A program made the translations under genes and the position numbers. A DNA stretch of 5,712 bases from contig DCXE01000005.1 in the NCBI GenBank assembly GCA_002328295.1, forward strand, positions 1 to 5,712, given 5' to 3'. The DNA is from Candidatus Peribacter sp. UBA2144. Lineage in GTDB: Bacteria; Patescibacteriota; Gracilibacteria; Peribacterales; Peribacteraceae. Shown here piece after piece: positions 1 through 5,378 of the stretch (positions are counted from its first letter, which is position 1; every line of letters starts with the position of its first letter). Below the pieces are notes generated by a model. It made no database searches, was not told the DNA's origin, and saw only the letters and a program-made list of their open reading frames with translations.

Positions 1-147
1 CGCCAAATAGATAGGCTTAATATGCATCTGCTTGAGCAGAAACATCATCTTGCCGGTGACGGAGCTATTTGAAGTGCTCAAAACAGAGAGAAACTAACGT
101 ATTGGCAAGAATTCTACAAGGAAGTAGACGAAAGAATTATCAATTGA
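1..147 (+). pseudogene. 3' end of an unidentified coding region, interrupted by an in-frame TGA
   Basis: Frame 1 is open from the window edge to a TGA at 70-72, giving a polar helical tail (begins RQIDRLNMHLLEQ). The same frame then continues after the TGA with a strikingly protein-like stretch that ends EKLTYWQEFYKEVDERIIN and stops at TGA 145-147. This could be one gene broken by a nonsense mutation or base error, or a gene that truly ends at 72 with a decayed tail. Frame 2 also gives a plausible short tail (VTELFEVLKTERN, TAA at 95-97), so a frameshift is possible too. The family is not recognisable from so little sequence. The 149-254 repeat begins immediately after the second stop. Confidence 0.3.
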
Positions 148-148
148 T

Positions 149-254
149 AGTCACAGATCGCAAGTCACAGGATTCGTCACAAGTCTCAGGTCGCAAGTTA
201 TTTGACCTGTGACATGTGACCTGAGACTATTCTTGCGACCTTAGACCTGTGACT
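149..254. repeat. Dyad-symmetric array of short GTC(A/T/G)CA-type units
   Basis: The stretch is built from near-repeats of units such as AGTCACAG, TCGCAAG and GTCTCAGGTC, arranged so the right half is an imperfect reverse complement of the left. Pairs seen directly: AGTCACAG 149-156 with CTGTGACT 247-254; TCGCAAG 158-164 with CTTGCGA 232-238; GTCTCAGGTC 183-192 with GACCTGAGAC 218-227. TCGCAAG recurs at 191-197. The three pairs nest, so a long interrupted hairpin can form. There is no reading frame in it. It lies between a decayed gene end and the promoter of the GT4 gene, and its right edge is 8 bases before a TATAAT box, so it may overlap the -35 region. A dispersed REP-like intergenic element is the most likely nature (inference). 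Confidence 0.75.
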
Positions 255-262
255 TCAAATAA

Positions 263-268
263 TATAAT
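263..268 (+). promoter_or_regulatory. Probable -10 box of the GT4 glycosyltransferase gene
   Basis: A consensus TATAAT ends 8 bases before the ATG at 277, so transcription would begin at about 275. That implies a leaderless or nearly leaderless mRNA, in keeping with the lack of a Shine-Dalgarno sequence. No good -35 is seen: the expected place (about 240-246, CTTAGAC) lies in the right arm of the 149-254 palindrome. The match could be chance in an AT-rich spacer. Confidence 0.45.
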
Positions 269-276
269 CTTCCTAT

Positions 277-1494
277 ATGAAAATCTGTTTGTTAAACGAC
301 GATTCCCTTCCCTCCGCCCGCGGAGGAGCGGCGGTGATTGTTGATCTTTTGGCAAAGAAGTATAAGGAGAAGGGGCATGAAGTTACTTTGATCACCACTC
401 ATCAAGATAAGGAAAAGGATGTTGTGGAGAAGACTGAGAATAAAATAAGCATCTATTCAAACTATCCGCTAAAGAAGAGACACAAGCATTGTCTGGGTGA
501 TCCGAAGATGAGCGAGGTATTGCACGAGATTTTTGAAGAGTTAAAACCTGATGCGGTTCACGCACATAACATTCATACTCATCTGACTTATGATGCACTT
601 AGAGTTGCCAAAAAATACACTGACAAAATAATTATGACTGCACACGACACTTTTTTGGTTTCGTTTGCGCGAGTTAATGGGAAGAGGTATCAAAGACTTG
701 CAAGTAATAAAAAAGTAATGAAGATGCGTCCATGGGAGCACCTGTTCGCAGTTGGCAGAAAATATTATCCCTCCAGAAACAGAACAATCAGAAAAATCCT
801 GAAGGAATCGGGAACTAGAGTAATTGCTATAAGCAATGCGGTTGCTGACTTCTTGAAAGTTAACGGGGTTGAAGTAATAAAGACCATTCCAAATGGAATT
901 GAAAGCTGGAACGCGCCATCTGAAGCTGAGATTGAAGATTTCAAAAACAAAAACTCAGTCACAGGACCCGTGGTTCTATTTACCGGACGAGTTCGTAAGG
1001 ACAAAGGTATCGATGCTTTCTTAAGCGCTGCTGAGATTGTTATGAAAGATGTTCCGACGGCAAAGTTTGTAATTAACGGTGAGCAGGAGAATGTAGAACC
1101 TCATCTGAGCAAAATCAGTCCTGATTTAAAACAAGCTGTTATCTCAACCGGCTGGCTAGATCGCGATCAAGCTCGTCTTAGTTACTTCGCGTCTAACGTG
1201 GTGACTGTCCCCTCGCTTTATCTGGATAACTTCCCGACTGTGAATCTGGAAGCAATGAACGCAGGCAAGCCCGTTGTTGGCACCTGCTTTGGAGGAACGC
1301 CTGAAATTGTAGTAAGCGGGGAAACTGGATTTATAGTTAATCCCAGAAATACACTCGGATATGCCCAAGCATTGGTTAAGCTTTTAAATAACCCTGACCT
1401 TGCCGGAGAGATGGGGAGGAAAGGTAATAAGAGGGTAAAAATGGAGTTCTCTTTGGAGAAACAAGCTGATGCTTATCTTGGGCTTTTTAGGTGA
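277..1494 (+). CDS. GT4-family glycosyltransferase (GT-B fold)
   Basis: A 405-residue cytoplasmic retaining glycosyltransferase, of usual length for the family, that would transfer a sugar from a nucleotide-sugar donor to a glycan or lipid acceptor. The N-terminal acceptor domain (about 1-190) begins MKICLLNDD and has the glycine turn G16-G17 followed by the helix ending EKGHEVTLIT, HAHN at 95-98 and TAHD at 121-124. The C-terminal donor domain starts near 230, with FTGRVRKDKG at 235-244 supplying the phosphate-binding R238 and K243 pair. It then has NLEAMNAGKPVVG at 323-335 and GGTPEIV at 339-345. The usual E-x7-E pair appears as D317-x7-E325. No membrane segment or signal peptide is visible. 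The ATG is chosen because MKICLLN is the expected first beta strand. No Shine-Dalgarno is present; a TATAAT lies 8 bases upstream. It is transcribed towards the GIY-YIG gene, and its TGA shares its last base with the 1494-1598 repeat. Donor and acceptor cannot be told from sequence. Confidence 0.93.
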   Translation: MKICLLNDDSLPSARGGAAVIVDLLAKKYKEKGHEVTLITTHQDKEKDVVEKTENKISIYSNYPLKKRHKHCLGDPKMSEVLHEIFEELKPDAVHAHNIHTHLTYDALRVAKKYTDKIIMTAHDTFLVSFARVNGKRYQRLASNKKVMKMRPWEHLFAVGRKYYPSRNRTIRKILKESGTRVIAISNAVADFLKVNGVEVIKTIPNGIESWNAPSEAEIEDFKNKNSVTGPVVLFTGRVRKDKGIDAFLSAAEIVMKDVPTAKFVINGEQENVEPHLSKISPDLKQAVISTGWLDRDQARLSYFASNVVTVPSLYLDNFPTVNLEAMNAGKPVVGTCFGGTPEIVVSGETGFIVNPRNTLGYAQALVKLLNNPDLAGEMGRKGNKRVKMEFSLEKQADAYLGLFR

Positions 1495-1598
1495 GCGTGT
1501 CTCCTTCGATACGTCGCGCCGTGTCATGCTGAGTAGCCCGAAGCGAAGCGGAGGGCGTATCGAAGCACGACCGGCGTTCCTACTCAGGATGACACGCT
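1494..1598. repeat. 105-bp element with terminal and interleaved inverted repeats
   Basis: The element is bounded by perfect 8-bp inverted repeats AGCGTGTC (1494-1501) and GACACGCT (1591-1598). Inside are two interleaved pairs. CTTCGATACG 1504-1513 pairs with CGTATCGAAG 1556-1565. The 17-base segment 1520-1536 (CGTGTCATGCTGAGTAG) pairs with 1580-1596 with one mismatch. The order A-B-A'-B' allows alternative stems or a pseudoknot, and CGTGTC 1496-1501 and 1520-1525 compete for the same partner. The core CCGAAGCGAAGCGGAGG is GC-rich. It fills the whole space between the convergent GT4 and GIY-YIG stop codons and shares bases with both. It may act as a bidirectional terminator, since T-rich sequence follows on the plus side. 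The TCATGCTGAG...CGAAGCA style resembles dispersed repeats I recall from many environmental bacterial genomes; this recall is unverified. Confidence 0.8.
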
Positions 1599-1911
1599 AT
1601 TTCTTGTTTTTATACTTATTAAAATCCTTTTTAGCTAATTTACTTATTTCATCCCAATCTCTCTTAATTAAAGCTTCTTTTTTCTTCCTACCCCATCTCT
1701 TAACTTTCTTCTCCCAAGAAATAGCATCCCAAACTTGGTCAAAATGGGCTGCATACACAAGCTCAACTGGTCTACGTGAATATGTATAACACTTAGTATT
1801 TAGTCCGTGATTATGCTGATAAAACCTACGCTTAACACTGTTTGTAATACCAGTATAATAGCTTCCATCGCTACATCTGACCATATAAACCCAAAAATTG
1901 TATTCTCTCAT
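1597..1911 (-). CDS. Small GIY-YIG nuclease-domain protein (UPF0213/YhbQ-like)
   Basis: A 104-residue single-domain GIY-YIG endonuclease family protein, of usual size for the stand-alone YhbQ-like group. The domain fills residues 5-80. WVYMVRC 7-13 holds the GIY equivalent (V8-Y9) and YYTGIT 18-23 the YIG equivalent. SVKRRFYQH 25-33 contains the expected catalytic Arg (R28 or R29) and His (H33), and E67 in SWEKKVKRW 65-73 is the expected metal-binding Glu, so the active site looks intact. The Lys-rich tail (76-104) could bind DNA. No separate DNA-recognition domain is present. By hand count the gene is about 33% GC, below the sampled neighbouring coding DNA (33-48% per line, about 41% overall). 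Its stop shares two bases with the 1494-1598 repeat, and a perfect palindrome lies 22 bases upstream of the start. It follows the GT-C gene on the same strand by 43 bases. Stand-alone members of this family are poorly characterised; a repair, structure-specific or repeat-linked nuclease role is possible. Confidence 0.92.
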   Translation of the reverse strand: MREYNFWVYMVRCSDGSYYTGITNSVKRRFYQHNHGLNTKCYTYSRRPVELVYAAHFDQVWDAISWEKKVKRWGRKKKEALIKRDWDEISKLAKKDFNKYKNKK

Positions 1912-1933
1912 AAGCCCCGAACCCTACCATAAC

Positions 1934-1954
1934 TGTATGTACATTGTACATACA
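1934..1954. promoter_or_regulatory. Perfect 21-bp palindrome, candidate operator upstream of the GIY-YIG gene
   Basis: Arms TGTATGTACA (1934-1943) and TGTACATACA (1945-1954) are exact reverse complements around a single T at 1944. The palindrome lies wholly in the 43-base gap between the GT-C gene, whose stop codon begins at the very next base, and the GIY-YIG start. Neither side is followed by a T run, so it does not look like an intrinsic terminator. The short loop and AT-rich arms fit a dimeric repressor site. It might instead be a recombination or nuclease recognition site tied to the GIY-YIG protein (inference). Confidence 0.55.
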
Positions 1955-3556
1955 CTACCTAATCACATGCAAAAGCATTCTGACCAATGGAGTCGCTTCT
2001 ACGCCTTTCGATTCAGGTACTTCGATATTCTGCACATATACCTGTTTTCTGATCTTCGCCGTCTCTTCTTCCGAGTATCCCATTATGTGCGTAATGCCGT
2101 AATGTTCGAATGGAGCATTTAGCTCTCCTCTTTCCGACAAAAACTCAATTGTAGGATTATGAATCGTCACAGGAGTTTGAGGTGAGAAGAAAAAGTACTC
2201 AAGCTTACGCGGATGTGCAATAACTGCATCATCAGGAACTGACTTAAGAACTTCGGTTGCTGCAAACATTTGTGGAACCAATGAACGTTCGTAAAGACGG
2301 GTGAACAACTTTCTATTTGCTTGAACTAATTGAAGGCTGACTATGATTAAAATAACAGCTGAAATTCCAGTTACGGATACTTTCTTGAATTTTCCTTTAA
2401 CAGAATCGGAAACCGTTGCAATCCCAATGGCAGAGAAAAGCGCAAGCATCCATCCGACGTCTATAAGATGATCACGTCCGAAGTGGAGAATAAATCTGAT
2501 GATTAATTCCATTGAAAGCCAAAGGCCCAGCATCATCCAAAGTAGTTTTCTTTTTTTCTTATAAAGAACAAATATTCCGGGAATTATAAGGAGCCATAGG
2601 AAAATACCGCCAACGGTTTCAGTTAGAACTAACGGGGGGAGAATATTAACGAACAACCAAATTCCATTCAAAATTTCATCAATCTCGCTTACATCCCCCA
2701 CTCCAAAGATCATTCTGTAATGTTGGTCTTCTTGCCTTACTAAAAATGACTTTTCTGATGCAATTCGTTCTTTTGTATATTCATCAAACTCTTCTCTGTA
2801 ATTATCAAAAATGTATTGATCGGGATAAAGGTGGCCTTCGCCCGGCGTCTTCTCGCTTAATGACGGAAGAAAAACCTGCACTCTTTCTACAGGTGACATT
2901 TCCGGCCTCAAAGCATTCGGATATAAAGGCAGAACAAAGAACACATATGCTAGACCTAAATAAATGCCTGACTGTATTAAAGCTTTCTTCCACTGCTTCT
3001 TATTCAAATAAAGATAACTGAGTACGAGCCACGGCAAAAATGTAACGAATGTACTTCGCGAGGCAATTGCTGCTCCAAAACATGCACCTGAGAGTATCAA
3101 AGCAAGAAGCCTCTGCTTCTTTTGAAACTTTATAAATAGCGCAAAGCCCAGAAAGAGGAATATGAGCGCGAACGTATATCCCTCGAGCCTAAGTGATTCC
3201 GCCCAATACATCGGCATGAATCCCATTACGACCATGGAGAGCCATGCAATCCTATTATCAAACAGTTGCTTAACCGCCCACCACCAAGCAATTAGTGCCA
3301 ATGCAAATGCGCCTGCACTGACGCTTGCCCAGCCCATTATGTTTTCCCAACCTACAAGCCTTCCTGCAAACGACATTAGTAAAGTGACTAGCCTCATGAT
3401 GTCGTTAGCAAGTATTCCTGTCTCCGCAAGCTCCCGCGCACGAGGAATAAGAGCGCTTACCCAATATGGATATCCTGCAAGCAACGCAGGTGTCATCCAT
3501 ACGCAAAGCATGAATAGGGCGAATAAGGGGAGGAGGAGAGGTTTGAATTTGGACAT
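1955..3556 (-). CDS. Polytopic membrane glycosyltransferase, GT-C / GT39 (PMT-ArnT)-like
   Basis: A 533-residue integral membrane protein with the layout of GT-C enzymes, which transfer a sugar from a polyprenyl-phosphate donor on the outer face of the membrane. An N-terminal membrane helix (about 6-27) is followed by a short outer loop (28-57) and clustered hydrophobic helices to about 215. Then comes a large soluble loop (about 216-298, with many acidic and aromatic residues), further helices at about 301-421, and a soluble C-terminal domain (422-533). The motif AESLRLEGYTFA at 119-130 resembles the conserved segment after the third helix in this superfamily. The usual acidic pair of the first outer loop is not clear; E42, E45 and D52 are the only candidates, so subfamily assignment is tentative. 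It diverges from the GT2 gene, a likely source of its lipid-linked donor. The start is the first ATG in frame, with no Shine-Dalgarno; its stop abuts the 1934-1954 palindrome. Confidence 0.8.
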   Translation of the reverse strand: MSKFKPLLLPLFALFMLCVWMTPALLAGYPYWVSALIPRARELAETGILANDIMRLVTLLMSFAGRLVGWENIMGWASVSAGAFALALIAWWWAVKQLFDNRIAWLSMVVMGFMPMYWAESLRLEGYTFALIFLFLGFALFIKFQKKQRLLALILSGACFGAAIASRSTFVTFLPWLVLSYLYLNKKQWKKALIQSGIYLGLAYVFFVLPLYPNALRPEMSPVERVQVFLPSLSEKTPGEGHLYPDQYIFDNYREEFDEYTKERIASEKSFLVRQEDQHYRMIFGVGDVSEIDEILNGIWLFVNILPPLVLTETVGGIFLWLLIIPGIFVLYKKKRKLLWMMLGLWLSMELIIRFILHFGRDHLIDVGWMLALFSAIGIATVSDSVKGKFKKVSVTGISAVILIIVSLQLVQANRKLFTRLYERSLVPQMFAATEVLKSVPDDAVIAHPRKLEYFFFSPQTPVTIHNPTIEFLSERGELNAPFEHYGITHIMGYSEEETAKIRKQVYVQNIEVPESKGVEATPLVRMLLHVIR

Positions 3557-3562
3557 GCGAAT

Positions 3563-3568
3563 ATGATA
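3563..3568 (-). promoter_or_regulatory. Possible -10 box for the GT-C gene
   Basis: On the minus strand TATCAT (5 of 6 matches to TATAAT) ends 6 bases before the ATG at 3556, which would again give a leaderless message. No -35 match is seen at the normal spacing. This is weak on its own; it is listed because the spacing repeats that at 263-268. Confidence 0.25.
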
Positions 3569-3612
3569 GCACCTAAGCCGAGAATACCGCGAAAATAGTG
3601 GTCATTGGCCCC

Positions 3613-3618
3613 TATAAT
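3613..3618 (+). promoter_or_regulatory. Probable -10 box of the GT2-flippase-methyltransferase operon
   Basis: A consensus TATAAT lies in the 81-base divergent region, 19 bases before the ATG at 3638, and implies a start of transcription near 3625. No clear -35 is seen about 17 bases upstream (3590-3595, CGAAAA). If it is the promoter, an upstream TTG start at 3605 would not be transcribed, which supports the ATG at 3638. Confidence 0.5.
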
Positions 3619-3637
3619 CCACTATTCTATTGCTCTA

Positions 3638-4501
3638 ATGAGCCTTTCCATTGTCATTCCGGCATACAACGAGGCGGGAGTAATCGCGCAGGTGCTTAGA
3701 AACCTCATTTCTTATCTGAGCGAACATGCTATCCCCGCAAATATCATCGTTGTGGATGACGGCTCGACGGATGGGACGCTTACGCAAGCACAAATGGTTT
3801 TGGGAGTTAAAGTAATCCCCCACAAATACAATAAAGGCTACGGTGCGGCGGTTAAAACGGGGATCCGAGCTGCGAATACGGATTGGGTAATTACATACGA
3901 TGCAGATGGACAACACACGCCTGACCTGATCGAAAAACTTTTGCCCGAACTTAATGAGTCTAATGATATGGTTGTCGGCAAGCGTGAAGGTTATAAAGGA
4001 CCGTTAATAAGACAGCCCGGCAAGAAGATTCTAAATATTGTTGCAAACCATTTGTCTGAATATAAGATTCCTGATCTTAATTCCGGTCTGCGTGCTTTCA
4101 GACGAACAACATTTCTAAAATACGCACACTTGTTCCCAAATGGATTCTCGATCTCGACCACAAGCACAGTTTGTTTTCTGCGTGAGAGATTGAATGTTTC
4201 TTACGTTCCAATTTCCATTCAACCAAGAACCGGAAAGAGCACGGTTAAAGCAAGAGATGCTGTTAAGACGCTGATGCTGATTGTAAGACTTATGATGCTC
4301 TTCTCCCCTCTTAGAATCTTCTTGCCACTGACTTTTATTAGCGGACTAACTGCAATCAGTCTTTTGATTTTTGAGCTGACTGTTAACAAGAATGTTTCTG
4401 ATAGCGCAGTCGCACTGATTACCATGACTTGCTTCCTTTTCTTCTTCGGACTACTCGCTGACCAGGTTGCTGCCGTGAGAAGAGAGGTCCATTCATCTTA
4501 A
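3638..4501 (+). CDS. GT2-family glycosyltransferase, polyprenyl-phosphate sugar synthase type (DPM/GtrB-like)
   Basis: A 287-residue membrane-anchored GT-A enzyme expected to move a sugar from a nucleotide donor to a polyprenyl phosphate on the cytoplasmic face. MSLSIVIPAYNEAG (1-14) is the standard family start. DDGSTD 40-45 is the nucleotide-binding motif. DADGQH 88-93 carries the metal-binding D88/D90 pair, and DLNSGLRAFRR 146-156 and RTGKST 197-202 match the dolichyl-phosphate mannose/glucose synthase-like subgroup. Two C-terminal hydrophobic segments (about 221-248 and 256-275) anchor it, as in GtrB-like proteins. The frame is open further upstream to a TTG at 3605, but that would add 11 residues ahead of the family start and lies before the -10 box. 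Its TAA is 4 bases from the next gene, so the two form an operon. The product would be a natural donor for the divergent GT-C gene. The sugar is unknown. Confidence 0.93.
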   Translation: MSLSIVIPAYNEAGVIAQVLRNLISYLSEHAIPANIIVVDDGSTDGTLTQAQMVLGVKVIPHKYNKGYGAAVKTGIRAANTDWVITYDADGQHTPDLIEKLLPELNESNDMVVGKREGYKGPLIRQPGKKILNIVANHLSEYKIPDLNSGLRAFRRTTFLKYAHLFPNGFSISTTSTVCFLRERLNVSYVPISIQPRTGKSTVKARDAVKTLMLIVRLMMLFSPLRIFLPLTFISGLTAISLLIFELTVNKNVSDSAVALITMTCFLFFFGLLADQVAAVRREVHSS

Positions 4502-4505
4502 TTTT

Positions 4506-5378
4506 ATGAAGAAGACTTTCTCATATGCCATCAAAGGGATAGGAATCGTTCTATTTATCTGGATCTTGACGAAAATTGATATTGGAGAACTTAAAAGAAG
4601 CCTAACATCGGTTAGCCTTGTTCATTTATTACTGACACTGATTCTTTTCCCCGTCATTTATTTAATAAAATCTTTGCGGTGGCACATCCTATCATCTTCA
4701 GCCGGAGCAAAAACTACTTTGGATCAATCAATTCGAATTTATATGATCGGGATGTTCCTTGGAATCGCCACACCCGGAAAACTGGGGGAAGCAATGAAGA
4801 TACCCGCACTAATATCTCGTGGACTGACCTTAAAATCGGCAACAGGAATTACAATCTTGGACCGACTGATGGACATTGCAATACTAGGCCTGCTTGGCAT
4901 CTGGGCAATAGGATCTTTGATTTCTGTAAAACTTGCTGGATTGGTACTAGTTTCTGTAATTCTACTTGGTTTAATTGCGTTTGTTTTAAGAAAACTGACT
5001 CTAAAGCTCTTGCCGCAGATTGATACAAATAGTTGGGCCCGGGCGATAGCTCTGACCATAATTAACTGGGCCGTTTATTTTCTTCAGCTTTGGATCTTGG
5101 CAACCGGATTTGGACTGTCAATCAATCCTCAGATTTTCGTCGCGATAATGACTCTCGTGGGAATCATAAGTATTCTTCCAATTGCACCGGCAGGACTTGG
5201 AACGCGTGATGCGGCTCTTCTGTTATTTTTTGGAAGCTTGGGAATTTCTGCCGAGAAAACCATTGCCTTTTCCTTTACGATATTTGCACTGACTATTATT
5301 GCCTCCAGTATTGGAGCTTATTTTTGGATTAAATACCCTATAAAAAAGATTAATGCGCAAGAACCTCTTCAGAATTGA
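4506..5378 (+). CDS. YbhN/AglD-like membrane protein, flippase-like (LPG synthase TM) family
   Basis: A 290-residue integral membrane protein of the lysylphosphatidylglycerol-synthase transmembrane-domain superfamily (UPF0104; MprF N-terminal part, YbhN, AglD). It has no catalytic C-terminal domain. Members are proposed to move or help process lipid-linked substrates, and their biochemical role is mostly unproven. Visible marks: LRW at 57-59 after the second helix, the TPGKLGEAMK motif at 89-98, LDRLMD at 119-124, and APAGLGTRDAAL at 227-238 (the family PxGLGxRE-type motif, here with Asp). Hydrophobic segments lie near 8-22, 39-56, 75-90, 125-161, 180-200, 208-228 and 252-275. The length is slightly short for the family. 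It sits 4 bases after the GT2 gene and overlaps the methyltransferase gene by 26 bases. No Shine-Dalgarno is found at usable spacing (GAGAGG ends 18 bases before the ATG), so coupling to GT2 translation is likely. Confidence 0.85.
   Translation: MKKTFSYAIKGIGIVLFIWILTKIDIGELKRSLTSVSLVHLLLTLILFPVIYLIKSLRWHILSSSAGAKTTLDQSIRIYMIGMFLGIATPGKLGEAMKIPALISRGLTLKSATGITILDRLMDIAILGLLGIWAIGSLISVKLAGLVLVSVILLGLIAFVLRKLTLKLLPQIDTNSWARAIALTIINWAVYFLQLWILATGFGLSINPQIFVAIMTLVGIISILPIAPAGLGTRDAALLLFFGSLGISAEKTIAFSFTIFALTIIASSIGAYFWIKYPIKKINAQEPLQN

Noticed and set aside
1..147. TGA read as Gly or Trp (alternative code), or as selenocysteine
   Set aside because: The large genes contain no internal TGA in over 4 kb of coding sequence, and the GT4 and flippase-family genes end properly at TGA. 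No hairpin follows directly after the TGA at 70-72.
149..254. CRISPR array
   Set aside because: Units are only about 7-10 bases, occur in both orientations and have no regular spacers.
1469..1789. Plus-strand open frame of 106 codons across the repeat and the GIY-YIG gene
   Set aside because: It overlaps the GT4 end, runs through the inverted-repeat element and is antisense to an intact GIY-YIG gene; its product has no recognisable protein character.
1934..1954. Intrinsic terminator or LexA box
   Set aside because: No T run follows on either strand, and the half-sites do not give the CTGT-N8-ACAG or GAAC-N4-GTTC spacing of known LexA sites.
2746..3021. Plus-strand open frame inside the GT-C gene
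   Set aside because: It is antisense to the well-supported membrane glycosyltransferase and its translation resembles no protein family; the same holds for 3162-3566.
3605..3637. Upstream TTG start adding 11 residues to the GT2 enzyme
   Set aside because: The family N-terminus MSLSIVIPAYNEAG begins at the ATG 3638, and the TTG lies upstream of the TATAAT at 3613-3618.
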